Assembly (NCBI GenBank): GCA_944324425.1
Contig: CALUWE010000002.1
Coordinates: 124,001-188,000, forward strand
DNA: 64,000 nucleotides
Reading direction: 5' to 3'
Source: Candidatus Gastranaerophilales bacterium
GTDB lineage: Bacteria > Cyanobacteriota > Vampirovibrionia > Gastranaerophilales > Gastranaerophilaceae
Below the pieces are notes generated by a model that saw only the letters and a list, made by a program, of their open reading frames with translations, did no database searches and was not told the DNA's origin. Position numbers and translations under genes: made by a program. Of this stretch, positions 34,136 through 43,016 are shown piece by piece; within the stretch, counting starts at the first letter, position 1; each line of letters begins with the position of its first letter.

Positions 34136-35866
34136 TTATTCATATAAAAGTTTTTCCGCTAAAGTTGAAATTACTCTGCCATTTAAAGTTTTATTCACTT
34201 CTTTTAATTTATTTGCAATAATTTCCATTTCATCTGTCCAAATGAAATTGTCTTGAACGTATTTTTCGGCTTCATTATAACTTCCTGACATTTGAACTTT
34301 AATTATTTTTTCAAGCATTTTATAAGCGGCAGGAACCACTTTTTCAATATTAACGTGAATTTTATTATCAGGCGTTAAATTATATGCGCCTTCTTTTAAA
34401 AGAAAATAATTTTGCATAACGGTTCTAACCCTGTGGGCTTGAGATAGGGTTGGTTTTGATTTTAAAAAGCAATCACAGACAAATGTTACAATAATTTGAA
34501 CCCTTTGTTCTTCTTTGTAATAGCCCATTTTATAAAGGTCATCTACAAATGCCAAAGATGCCATATCTGCTTTATTTTCTTCAATTATACTTGTATATTT
34601 TCCAAGGTTTTCAGTACCCTTATTTGGCCCTAATGAATGGGCATTTTCATGGCCTATTGTAAACCAGTGGTCTGCTTCATCTAAGTAAAATTGATGTTGA
34701 GATTTATCTAAAACATTATCCAGCCTTTTTTGAAGTTTAATCGGGTCTGCAACTCTAATTTGCCTGTGATAGACGTTTCTTCTGCCGCCCCCTATGGTTA
34801 AAGATAATTTATCGTTATTTGGAAGATTTTCAGCTAAGGTTATTCCCCCTCTAAATTCGCCGACATCGCCTGTTATAGCAACTAAATCCACATCCACCAT
34901 GGTTTGTTTTGTTTCGCCTTCGCCGTTTGGGTTTATATTTTGTTCGTATTCATTGTTAAATGGCATCAAAGAAGCTAGTTTCGGAAGATAATTTTTAATT
35001 TCAAGTAATGCTTCTGTTCCTTTTTTATTTACAATGCCGACTCTTCCGCCAAGCGCGTCTTTTGAAATTGGGGTTATGTTGAATTTATCTAAAAGAGCCT
35101 TCAATTCAGAATTTTCAACAACGGTTTCTGTCATTTCATCATGGTAATTTTCTCTTGTTATTGTAAATTCTAAAGGTGTATCTTGAAGCTCTGCCCATTT
35201 TTTATCGGCATAAGCGTCTAACATTGGGTCTGCATTCAAAAGGGCATTTGCTTGAAGTTTTAAAAATTCATTGAAATCAGAATTTGTTGAAACTTTGCTT
35301 GCTTTAATTAATTCATCCGCCATTAATTCAAAATCTTTTTTAAAGTAATCAATGTAATCAATAGCAGTTAATTCATCGTCTTTTCTTTCAATTACAGACC
35401 TTTGATTTAAAATTTTTCTAACTTCATCAATTTTATTTTCATTCAGCATTTTAATTAAAATTGAATGAAATTCACTTACCTCTAAATCTTCGGGGTAAAA
35501 GCCTTTGCCTTTTAATTCAGTTGTATTTTTTTCTAAATTTATTTTGTTTGTTTCAGTATCTATTGCGCACATTCCTTTTTGGGCGTCATACAAAATTTTT
35601 GTTAAAATTGCCCTTTCATCGTTTTCTTTAATTTTTTCATTCAGCCAATTTTTAAAAGGAAGATTTTTTCTGTTATCGAGCCTTTCATTTATTGTTTCTA
35701 AAATGTAGGCGGCTTTAACTAGGTGCTTTAGGGCAATTTTGTCGTTTTCATCTAAATTTAAGTATTCTTCGCTGTTTTCTGTCAGCATTTTTTTATCTGT
35801 AAGATAATCCTTATTTGTTCTTTTTTTTAATTCATCTAAACTTAAACCGTAATCAAAATTTTCCAT
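34136..35866 (-). CDS. Dipeptidyl-peptidase III (M49)-like metallopeptidase
   Basis: 576 residues, soluble, no signal peptide. The zinc motif reads FTIGHENAHSLGP near residue 398, with a downstream IIEENKADMASL supplying a second Glu. HExxH…(S/G)xGP plus EExxAD is the arrangement in the bacterial and plant branch of M49-like proteins, whereas classic DPP III has HExxxH. The N-terminal ~200 residues are helical and charged. It likely cleaves peptides in the cytoplasm. Last gene of a four-gene operon (mutase, aminotransferase, HisH, peptidase), 14 bases after hisH, with an AAGGA ribosome-binding site. The family call rests on motif reading. Confidence 0.7.
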   Translation of the reverse strand: MENFDYGLSLDELKKRTNKDYLTDKKMLTENSEEYLNLDENDKIALKHLVKAAYILETINERLDNRKNLPFKNWLNEKIKENDERAILTKILYDAQKGMCAIDTETNKINLEKNTTELKGKGFYPEDLEVSEFHSILIKMLNENKIDEVRKILNQRSVIERKDDELTAIDYIDYFKKDFELMADELIKASKVSTNSDFNEFLKLQANALLNADPMLDAYADKKWAELQDTPLEFTITRENYHDEMTETVVENSELKALLDKFNITPISKDALGGRVGIVNKKGTEALLEIKNYLPKLASLMPFNNEYEQNINPNGEGETKQTMVDVDLVAITGDVGEFRGGITLAENLPNNDKLSLTIGGGRRNVYHRQIRVADPIKLQKRLDNVLDKSQHQFYLDEADHWFTIGHENAHSLGPNKGTENLGKYTSIIEENKADMASLAFVDDLYKMGYYKEEQRVQIIVTFVCDCFLKSKPTLSQAHRVRTVMQNYFLLKEGAYNLTPDNKIHVNIEKVVPAAYKMLEKIIKVQMSGSYNEAEKYVQDNFIWTDEMEIIANKLKEVNKTLNGRVISTLAEKLLYE

Positions 35867-35880
35867 AAAAAAATTCCTTT

Positions 35881-36486
35881 TTATTTTTTAAGCCAATTTT
35901 TAAAAAAGTTCATGCCTGCAGCTGAACTTTTTTCAGGGTGAAACTGAACTGCAACCACATTATTTTTTTCTACACTTGCGCAATAATCAATGAAATATTT
36001 ACCGTAAGAACTTATTATATTTTCATCTTTCGGTTTTACATAATAAGAATTTACAAAATAAAAATATTCATTATTCAATAACGTATTATTTTTGGTTGTT
36101 TTAATTTCTGCCCAGCCAATTTGGGGGGTTTTACCTTCTCTAAATTTTAAAACTTCCCCTTCAAAAATTTTTAAGCCTTCAACGTTTGGAGCTTCTTCCG
36201 ATTTTTCAAATAAAACCTGAAGCCCAAGGCAAATACCTAAAAAATCTTTATTTTTAGTGGTTAAATCTTGAATAAAATGAAACATATCTTTCGATTTTAA
36301 TTTTTTTATTGCCTGCTCAAAATGCCCTTGGCCAGGAAAAATTATTTTATCTGCAGATTTTATTTCATTTTTATCAGATGTTATTATGTGGGAAATATTC
36401 AAGTATGACAATGTATTTGCTATACTTTGAACATTTCCCGCTTCATAATCTATAATTGCAACTTTTAATTTAGAACTGATGTCCAT
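35881..36486 (-). CDS. hisH: HisH-type glutamine amidotransferase
   Basis: Class I glutaminase subunit of imidazole-glycerol-phosphate synthase, which feeds ammonia to HisF in histidine synthesis. In 201 residues the triad is visible: C86 in GICLGLQVLFE, and H183 and E185 in VQFHPEKS. The oxyanion segment PGQGHFEQA and IGWAEI match HisH better than other amidotransferases. Its ATG lies 17 bases inside the upstream aminotransferase gene, giving tight coupling. No hisF or other his gene is in the window. A role with a different HisF-like partner, for example in a modified surface sugar, is possible. Confidence 0.85.
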   Translation of the reverse strand: MDISSKLKVAIIDYEAGNVQSIANTLSYLNISHIITSDKNEIKSADKIIFPGQGHFEQAIKKLKSKDMFHFIQDLTTKNKDFLGICLGLQVLFEKSEEAPNVEGLKIFEGEVLKFREGKTPQIGWAEIKTTKNNTLLNNEYFYFVNSYYVKPKDENIISSYGKYFIDYCASVEKNNVVAVQFHPEKSSAAGMNFFKNWLKK

Positions 36487-37726
36487 CAGCTTTCATTCTT
36501 TCAATAACTTCATCCAATGAACTTTCAGACGCTGTAATAGACATTCTTACATATCCTTTGCCTAAATCGCCAAAGGCTTCCCCTGGGACAATTACAATGC
36601 CTGATTTTTCAAGAAGGTCATCTGTATATTTTTTAGAATCGCCGTTGTAGCGTGGCGGAATTTTTACCCAAAGGTAAAATGAAGCTTTTGGCATTTTAAC
36701 ACCATAGCCAAGGGAATTTAGCCCGTCTACAAATTTTTGAATTTTATGTTTAAATTTTTTGTTTGCTTCATCAATATATTCATCGCCTTCTTTTGAATCA
36801 AGAAGTTTAGCGCCTGTTAATTGTAATGCTTTAAAAATGCCTGTGTCGATTGTAGATTTTAATTTGCCAAGCATAGAAACAATTGTTTCATTACCGCAAA
36901 CAAAGCCCATTCTCCAGCCTGTCATAGCATAGGGTTTAGAGAAGCTGTGGAATTCAACGGCAATATCTTTAGCATTCTTGCATTCTAAAATGCTTCTTGG
37001 CTTGTCGTTTTCATCAAAATAAATTTCAGCGTAAGCATTATCTGAAATTAAGATGATATTGTGTTTTAAACAAAAATCAACGCATTTTTGCATATAATCA
37101 AAATCGCAAACAACGCCAAGAGGGTTATTCGGGTAGTTTATGATTAATGCTTTAATTTTTTCTTCTTTATAGCCTGCATTTAAAATTTTAGTTAATTCAG
37201 CTTCTAAATCGGGTTGATAGTTGTTATCTTCCGTCAAAGGAACACCCCAAAATAGGCCGCCTGATACTTTTACCATTTCTTTATAGCTTGCATACCCCGG
37301 GTCTGGGCACATAATAATGTCGCGTTCTTTTTCATCAACAACGGGGTTAATTAATTCCCTGATTAAATTTGCTATCCCTTCTTTTGAACCTATAAGAGAG
37401 AAAACTTCTTTTTTAGGGTCAACATCAACATTGAATCTTTTTTTCATTCTTCTTGAAACCGCTTCTAAGAAATAAGATTCGCCTTTTGGGGTTGAATATG
37501 TGTGAATTGAAGGGTCATCCAAAACATTTTTTAAGGTTTCAACCGCAAACATTGGCACCATATCGACAGGAGCGCCCATTGAAAGTGCGATTGGCTTTCT
37601 GTTTTTCTTTGTTAATTCTTCAGTCAGCGCCAATTGTTTTGCTTTTATTTGAAACATGATGTATGTTTCAAGCGATTGCACATAATCGTTAAATTTTGCT
37701 TTCAAAATCTGCTCATTTCCTGCCAT
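36470..37726 (-). CDS. Class I/II PLP-dependent aminotransferase
   Basis: 418 residues of the fold-type I aspartate/diaminopimelate aminotransferase group. Visible motifs are PDPGYASYKEMVK, the cofactor motif INYPNNPLGVVCD, SDNAYAEIYFDEN, the Schiff-base Lys in EFHSFSKPYAMTGWRMGF (about residue 262) and the phosphate/carboxylate Arg region YVRMSITAS. The SKPYAMTGWRMGF context is common in diaminopimelate-type (DapL/DapC-like) and Asp enzymes, so lysine/peptidoglycan precursor synthesis is plausible but not certain. It sits between the mutase and hisH. Confidence 0.85.
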   Translation of the reverse strand: MAGNEQILKAKFNDYVQSLETYIMFQIKAKQLALTEELTKKNRKPIALSMGAPVDMVPMFAVETLKNVLDDPSIHTYSTPKGESYFLEAVSRRMKKRFNVDVDPKKEVFSLIGSKEGIANLIRELINPVVDEKERDIIMCPDPGYASYKEMVKVSGGLFWGVPLTEDNNYQPDLEAELTKILNAGYKEEKIKALIINYPNNPLGVVCDFDYMQKCVDFCLKHNIILISDNAYAEIYFDENDKPRSILECKNAKDIAVEFHSFSKPYAMTGWRMGFVCGNETIVSMLGKLKSTIDTGIFKALQLTGAKLLDSKEGDEYIDEANKKFKHKIQKFVDGLNSLGYGVKMPKASFYLWVKIPPRYNGDSKKYTDDLLEKSGIVIVPGEAFGDLGKGYVRMSITASESSLDEVIERMKADGHQF

Positions 37727-37743
37727 TTTTATATCCTCATTTT

Positions 37744-39945
37744 TTAAAAATTGTAGTTCGGTATTTTAAATTCTCTTTTATCAATGTCTTTATTTGCGTA
37801 TTTTGAATAAATTGAATAAGAAATTTCTTTTGATTGTTCAACGTATTCTTTTGTTAAATATTTAAGGTAAGTTTCATTCAAATCGCCTGAATAATTGCCC
37901 ATTAGTTTTGAATATTGGGCTAAAACTTCTTTATTTTTGCCGCCTGCATAAGCTTTTGTTTTAGCATCTGTTCCGGATGGTCTTATTTCAATGAATTTAT
38001 CGTCAAAATTGAAATATGTGCCGTCGCCCACAAAATAAACACCTGAAAGGTTTGAAAAATCGAGGGTTTTAAAGGTTGAAGATAAAATTTCTTTAATGTT
38101 ATCTAATGTTATTTTATTTTCATATAACCCTATTGCAAGCGCCAAATAGAAAATATCGTTTTTGGTTCTTTGTTTTTCGCCTTCGGTTTTTGCAATTTTT
38201 AATTTATTGATGTCGGGTTCTGATTCGTTGTAATAAGCTATATCATCTCTCACATCAAATTTTGCAATGATATTATTATTTTTATAAACATTTTCTAAGT
38301 GTTTATATAATGGAACATCTAAAGTTGAAATAAGCCCTGAAGCTGCAATAATTGCTTCTGTTGCGCTTTTTTCCCTCATAGAAAGTGCCATTCTGTTATT
38401 TAAGGATTTTATTTCATCGTTTGAACCGATTATCATGCCGCCTGATTCTTCGCCGCCAAAAATCATTCTTGGAGAAGAACCTAAGTGAATTTTATTATTG
38501 AAAATATCTTCAACAACAATGTCTTGAACCTTATTTTCAATTTGAAATTCAACTTTTTTAACAACGTTTGCAATTTCTTTAAAGCCAACGGGTGTATTTA
38601 TAACTTTAATATTGTTAAATTTTGCCCATTCATCCCAGCTTTTTGAGCTTGCCGTTGTTTTTACCATAAATCTTTCAAAATCATTGAATTTGCCTGTTTG
38701 TTTTAATTCATCTTTAATGAAATCCATAATCATCAAAAATGCTTGGTTAGCTGAAAATATGCAAAGAATTCTGTTTTCATCCAAAATTGTATAATCAACA
38801 CCAACATTTTTAACTTCATCAATGTTTTTAATATCTTCAATTTGAACAACAGATAACCTGTCATGGTCAGGGTCTGTAATTAAAGAAACAGTGCCAATCG
38901 GGTAATCTTTTAATTTTGTTTCATAGTGAAGAGAATCAATTACAGGGAAATACGTTTCCCCTTTTTCATTTTTGCTTGTAACCGTTATATCTAATGACCA
39001 ATCATAGAAGGAATCGTTTTTAATATCTTTTCCGATACCATGGAAAAACGGGTCTTCTTCAATATTTAACCAGTCAAAAGTTTTTGAGATTTCAAGTTTA
39101 TCTAGAATTTTGCTTAATGTACGGTAGCTTGCGCCCCCAACGGCATCAATTATTATTTTTTTATCAAAATTCTTAATTTTATCTAAGGTGCTTTTGGTTG
39201 CAACCGTTGTTTTTAAGTATTCTACATAAAGGTCAATACCGTTATTTAACCTATCCATTGCACTTTCATCTATTAAAGAATCATTGGATGCTGCAAATGA
39301 AATTGTATATTCGCCTTCTTTTTCAACAATGTTTAGAATTTCTTCCATTTTATTCACAAATTCCATACTTTCATCGGGTAAAAATTGTGAACCTTGGTTG
39401 TTTAAGTCTTTTGTTGCATTTTTAACTGAAATGCCGTGGGAACTTGTGATGTATTCTGCGCCGACTAAATCTAATTTAAAAGCAAGGAAAGATGCAAGCC
39501 AAATAGGAATTGTTTCTCTGTTTTTTGGGGTTAAGGTTTTAATTCCTTGTTTTGCTTGAATTCTTGCAATTAAATCAAGGTAAATTTTTGAATTATACCT
39601 GACTTCAGACCCTGCCAATTTAACAAGTTCCAAGTTTGGATATTTTTCTTTTAAAACTAAGGCTTTTGCTAAAGTTGCCAATGTAATTCCAACAGTATTA
39701 ATAGGAAACCTTGTATCATGGGGATATAAAATGTTTTGAGGCCCTCTTATGCCTGCAGTTGACACAAGTGCTTCTTTTTTATAATTTTCAAACCAGCTTT
39801 TTAGGTTTAATTTTTGAACCAATTCCCTTGTTAATTTGAATTGAAATTCGTTTTTATTCAAATAATCAAAAACTCTGTCTTTTTTTATATCGTCGGGGGT
39901 GTTTTCTTCAACCCCTTTTTTAAGCATTTCTTCTAAATTGTTCAT
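37744..39945 (-). CDS. Divergent alpha-D-phosphohexomutase, 733 aa
   Basis: Phosphoglucomutase/phosphomannomutase superfamily. The Mg loop DPDHDRLSVV (about residue 355), the sugar-binding loop FGGEESGGMI and the C-terminal phosphate loop RPSGTDAKTKAY are clear. The catalytic serine loop, normally TASHNP, appears here as TSSHGISV near residue 172. At 733 residues it is much longer than the usual 450-580, with insertions in domains 1 and 2. It leads the operon and is preceded by an extended -10 promoter (39979-39984). The substrate cannot be told; it may serve glycogen or surface sugars, since a canonical mutase is encoded at 43588-44976. Confidence 0.83.
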   Translation of the reverse strand: MNNLEEMLKKGVEENTPDDIKKDRVFDYLNKNEFQFKLTRELVQKLNLKSWFENYKKEALVSTAGIRGPQNILYPHDTRFPINTVGITLATLAKALVLKEKYPNLELVKLAGSEVRYNSKIYLDLIARIQAKQGIKTLTPKNRETIPIWLASFLAFKLDLVGAEYITSSHGISVKNATKDLNNQGSQFLPDESMEFVNKMEEILNIVEKEGEYTISFAASNDSLIDESAMDRLNNGIDLYVEYLKTTVATKSTLDKIKNFDKKIIIDAVGGASYRTLSKILDKLEISKTFDWLNIEEDPFFHGIGKDIKNDSFYDWSLDITVTSKNEKGETYFPVIDSLHYETKLKDYPIGTVSLITDPDHDRLSVVQIEDIKNIDEVKNVGVDYTILDENRILCIFSANQAFLMIMDFIKDELKQTGKFNDFERFMVKTTASSKSWDEWAKFNNIKVINTPVGFKEIANVVKKVEFQIENKVQDIVVEDIFNNKIHLGSSPRMIFGGEESGGMIIGSNDEIKSLNNRMALSMREKSATEAIIAASGLISTLDVPLYKHLENVYKNNNIIAKFDVRDDIAYYNESEPDINKLKIAKTEGEKQRTKNDIFYLALAIGLYENKITLDNIKEILSSTFKTLDFSNLSGVYFVGDGTYFNFDDKFIEIRPSGTDAKTKAYAGGKNKEVLAQYSKLMGNYSGDLNETYLKYLTKEYVEQSKEISYSIYSKYANKDIDKREFKIPNYNF

Positions 39946-39974
39946 ATTTTGTTGTTAAACTCCATATAGTTTGA

Positions 39975-40003
39975 AAGAATTATAGCATAAAATCACAATT
40001 CTT
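39975..40003 (-). promoter_or_regulatory. Extended -10 promoter with overlapping inverted repeat
   Basis: Minus-strand TGCTATAAT, with -10 TATAAT at 39979-39984. It is flanked by a perfect 7-bp inverted repeat AAGAATT (39975-39981) / AATTCTT (39997-40003). It drives the phosphohexomutase operon and could be repressor-controlled. Confidence 0.5.
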
Positions 40004-40051
40004 AATAATTTTTTGTGGTAATATTGTTGAATAATATCGGTCGGAGCATAT

Positions 40052-41008
40052 ATGAACCCATCTAAAATTGCAGTTGTAATACCCTGTTTTAATGAAGAAG
40101 AAAGCCTGCCAAACAGCCTTAGAAAAATTTGGGATTGTATGGAAGATCTTTCAAATAAGGGAAAAATTTCAAAAGACAGTTTGATTTTTTTAATTGATGA
40201 CGGCTCATCCGATAAAACTTGGGAAATATTATCTGAAGCCCATAGAAGAGCGCCAGAAAAAGTTAAAGCAATTAAATTTACAAGAAATTTTGGCAACCAA
40301 ACCGCAATTTTTGCGGGGCTTAAAATGATTAAAATTTTTGATGTGGATGCCGCAATTACAATAGATGCAGACCTTCAACAAGATGAAAACAAAATTGAAG
40401 AATTTGTTGAAAAATTTAATGAAGGCTATGATATTGTTGCAGGGGTCAGAGAAAATAATGAAGAATATGATTTTATAAAAAAACAAACTTCAAGCCTTTT
40501 CTATAAGTTAATAAACTGGCTTGGGGTGAACATTAAGCCAAACCATTCCGAATTCAGACTTGTCAGCAAAAAAGTTTTATCTTTGCTTGATTTATACAGA
40601 GAAAATAACCTTTTTTTAAGGGGCTTATTTTATGAATTGGGCTTAAAAACAGCTTATGTAAATTATTCAATAAAAGAAAGAAAATTCGGAGAATCAAAAT
40701 TTTCTTTTTCAAAACTCTTGTGTTTGGCAAGTGCCGGTATTGTTTCTTATTCAACAAAACCTTTAAGAATAATTTTCTTTTTAGGGCTTTTTGTTGCAAT
40801 TATAAGCTTTTTAATTTGGGCATTTACGATTTTTGTTGAAGTTGGCTTAAATCGCGATATAAACGCAATTGAACCGTATGAAATTTGGGAATCTTTTATA
40901 TCAGGCGTTCAAATTTTATCAATAGGTATAATTGGCGAATACGTTGGGCAAATTTTGCTTGAAGTTAAAGACAGGCCAAGGTTTTTAATAGATAAAGAAT
41001 TATTGTAA
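40052..41008 (+). CDS. GT2 polyprenyl-phosphate glycosyltransferase (GtrB/DPM1-like)
   Basis: 318 residues. The GT-A domain starts VVIPCFNEEESLPNSL and has LIDDGSSDKTW, FTRNFGNQTAIFAGL and the metal-binding DAD in ITIDADLQQDENKI. Two C-terminal membrane helices (PLRIIFFLGLFVAIISFLIW and VQILSIGIIGEYVGQI) match the GtrB/ArnC/DPM subclass, which loads a sugar onto undecaprenyl phosphate on the cytoplasmic face. That product would suit the GT39-like enzyme at 23064-24716. GGAG precedes the ATG. The stop is immediately followed by the next gene's ATG. Confidence 0.92.
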   Translation: MNPSKIAVVIPCFNEEESLPNSLRKIWDCMEDLSNKGKISKDSLIFLIDDGSSDKTWEILSEAHRRAPEKVKAIKFTRNFGNQTAIFAGLKMIKIFDVDAAITIDADLQQDENKIEEFVEKFNEGYDIVAGVRENNEEYDFIKKQTSSLFYKLINWLGVNIKPNHSEFRLVSKKVLSLLDLYRENNLFLRGLFYELGLKTAYVNYSIKERKFGESKFSFSKLLCLASAGIVSYSTKPLRIIFFLGLFVAIISFLIWAFTIFVEVGLNRDINAIEPYEIWESFISGVQILSIGIIGEYVGQILLEVKDRPRFLIDKELL

Positions 41009-41593
41009 ATGTTAGAAAATTATGAAAAATATTTAAATTTAATAACAAGCAAAATTGAAGGGTTTTTTGAAAAACAAAAGCCCTATATTTTCTGCAAAAA
41101 AGGGTGTGCAAAATGCTGCGAAAAAGGCGAATACCCTTGGAGCGAAATTGAATTTAAATATATTATGAAAGGTTTTTCACTTCTTGACCCCGAATTGCAA
41201 AATAAAATAAAAGAAAAAGTGAGAAAAATTAAGGAAGATAAGAAAAATTTTAAAGAGGACGGCATTTTTTTATATGAATGCCCTTTTTTAATAAACGGTG
41301 CCTGCAGCCTTTATAAGTACAGAGGCATAATATGCAGAAGTTTCGGGCTTTTAGTTCAAGTGGAAGGGAAAAAACCGCAAATTCCTTTTTGTTCATCCTT
41401 AGGGCTTAATTATTCAAATGTTTATGACCTTGAAAAAAGGTCTATAACAGTTGAAAAATTTAAGCAAACAGGAATTGAGATTGAACCTAAAATTTTTAAT
41501 GTAAGCTATAAATTTTTAACAAACGAAACCTTTGAAAAGGGGTTTAATTTCACCTTTGGCGACAAAAAACCCCTTATAGATTGGTTTGAATAG
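41009..41593 (+). CDS. YkgJ-family cysteine-cluster protein
   Basis: 194 residues with the YkgJ/CxxxCxxCC signature: C29, C33, C36 and C37 in FCKKGCAKCCEKGEYPW, then ECPFL, ACSLY and ICRSFG. The family is thought to bind a Zn or Fe-S centre, and its function is largely uncharacterised. It starts on the base after the GT2 stop and is therefore co-transcribed with it. It is soluble. Confidence 0.85.
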   Translation: MLENYEKYLNLITSKIEGFFEKQKPYIFCKKGCAKCCEKGEYPWSEIEFKYIMKGFSLLDPELQNKIKEKVRKIKEDKKNFKEDGIFLYECPFLINGACSLYKYRGIICRSFGLLVQVEGKKPQIPFCSSLGLNYSNVYDLEKRSITVEKFKQTGIEIEPKIFNVSYKFLTNETFEKGFNFTFGDKKPLIDWFE

Positions 41594-41597
41594 TTAA

Positions 41598-41616
41598 ATG
41601 TTATAAAATATAACAT
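41598..41616. repeat. 8-bp inverted repeat upstream of the RloA/RloB-like module
   Basis: Perfect ATGTTATA/TATAACAT around AAA. It contains only one G and one C, so it is not a good terminator. It lies 50 bases upstream of the -10 element, so it could be an operator. Confidence 0.4.
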
Positions 41617-41666
41617 TATATTAATAAATTAGCGCAATTATTAATTATATCGTTTTTTTATTGTGA

Positions 41667-41672
41667 TATAAT
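41667..41672 (+). promoter_or_regulatory. Extended -10 promoter of the RloA/RloB-like module
   Basis: TGA-TATAAT (-10 at 41667-41672) with a poor -35. The predicted transcript would start just before AAGGGAGA, the ribosome-binding site of the ATPase gene (ATG at 41693). Confidence 0.55.
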
Positions 41673-41692
41673 ATAACAATAAGGGAGATTTT

Positions 41693-43015
41693 ATGTTCAG
41701 ATATATAAAACTAAAAAATTATAAATCACTTGTTGATTTTGGGGTTGACCTTACAAATAAAAGAGGTACACCTAAAAAATTTATTTTAATTTACGGTGAA
41801 AATGGCATTGGTAAATCAAATTTTACTTCTGTTTTTGCAACTTTGCTTGAAACACTTTTGACAAAATCTTCAATAGAAACGATTAATAAGTATTTGGAAA
41901 ATAACAATAATGTTCAAAGTCCGCAATTTCAAAACATGTTAAGAAGCCTAAAAGATACGGAAAGAATCATAAAAAGCACAAAAACAATCGGGGTTGATGA
42001 TAATATGGTTCTTGAATTTGGCTTTAGAATAAATAAAAAGAACGGCTTTTACCGCTTAGAATTTGACAATGAAAAAATAGTTTCAGAGGAACTTGAATAT
42101 AATTTAAGCGAAACAAATAAAATTTCATACAAAATAAAAGAAAATATGAAAAGTTTTGATCTTCAAGATAATTTATTCAAAGATAAAACATACAAAACAG
42201 AAATGGAAAATTTGCTTAGCAAATATTGGGGCAAACATTCCTTAATATCGTTAATTGTGTTTGAACAATCAGACAAAAGACAAGATTATATTATAAATAA
42301 AATCTCAGATGACTTATATGACGTTATAACAAGCATAATAACAATGAGTGTCAGAATAAGCGGTTCAAGAGGGCCTGTATCAGATCAAATGGGAATAAGC
42401 AATATCTTATATTCTCAAATGTTTAAAGGCTCAATACCTACATATTTAGCAAAACAACTGCAAAGGGTTGAGCAATTATTGAATATCTTTTTTACAAACT
42501 CATATTCCGATATAAAACAAGTTTATTACCTTTTGCAAGAAAAAGACGGAATGCTTTATTACCATTTAATGTTTAAAAAAATGGTATATGGAAAATTAAT
42601 TGATATTAAATATGAGCTTGAATCGGCCGGAACAAAATGCTTGGTTGAACTTTTGCCATATTTTATGAGCTCGCTTGAAGGAAAAATAAGCGTAATTGAT
42701 GAAATAGATTCAAATATCCATGATGTTTTAATTAATTCAATTTTAGAAGAACTTCACGATTCAATTGAAGAACAAATAATCATAACAACTCATAACACAA
42801 TGCTTTTAGAATCTGAAAAATTAAGAAGTGGAGCATACATTTTTAATATTGATAAAAAAGGCAAAAAAGAACTTGTTCCAATAACAGATTATGAAGATAG
42901 AATGCACCCCAACATAAATGTAAGAAAACGTTATTTAAGCGGACTATATGGTGGTGTGCCATTTTCCACATACATTAATTTTGAAGAATTAAAAGATATT
43001 GTGGAGCAAAAATAA
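41693..43015 (+). CDS. RloA-like ABC-type AAA ATPase
   Basis: 440 residues. It starts FRYIKLKNYKSLVDFGVDL, the SMC/RecF-type first strand, with Walker A GENGIGKSNF (residues 35-44). A central helical/arm region of ~200 residues separates the halves. The second half has a signature-like ESAGTKCLVELLPYF (about 309), Walker B ISVIDEIDSNIHD (about 332-344), the H-loop ITTHNTMLL (about 362), and the family tail RKRYLSGLYGGVP. The 'ESxGTK…RK-x-YLxGxYGxxP' pattern is that of the AAA_15-type ATPases encoded next to RloB proteins (rloA/rloB, first noted beside type I restriction loci). It overlaps or abuts the Toprim-like gene. Probable sensor/motor of a two-gene defence module; this is inference. Confidence 0.85.
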   Translation: MFRYIKLKNYKSLVDFGVDLTNKRGTPKKFILIYGENGIGKSNFTSVFATLLETLLTKSSIETINKYLENNNNVQSPQFQNMLRSLKDTERIIKSTKTIGVDDNMVLEFGFRINKKNGFYRLEFDNEKIVSEELEYNLSETNKISYKIKENMKSFDLQDNLFKDKTYKTEMENLLSKYWGKHSLISLIVFEQSDKRQDYIINKISDDLYDVITSIITMSVRISGSRGPVSDQMGISNILYSQMFKGSIPTYLAKQLQRVEQLLNIFFTNSYSDIKQVYYLLQEKDGMLYYHLMFKKMVYGKLIDIKYELESAGTKCLVELLPYFMSSLEGKISVIDEIDSNIHDVLINSILEELHDSIEEQIIITTHNTMLLESEKLRSGAYIFNIDKKGKKELVPITDYEDRMHPNINVRKRYLSGLYGGVPFSTYINFEELKDIVEQK

Positions 43016-43016
43016 A

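Noticed and set aside
39955-40296. 113-aa minus-strand frame opposite the GT2 gene start
   Set aside because: It runs through a divergent promoter region and the antisense of a clear glycosyltransferase.
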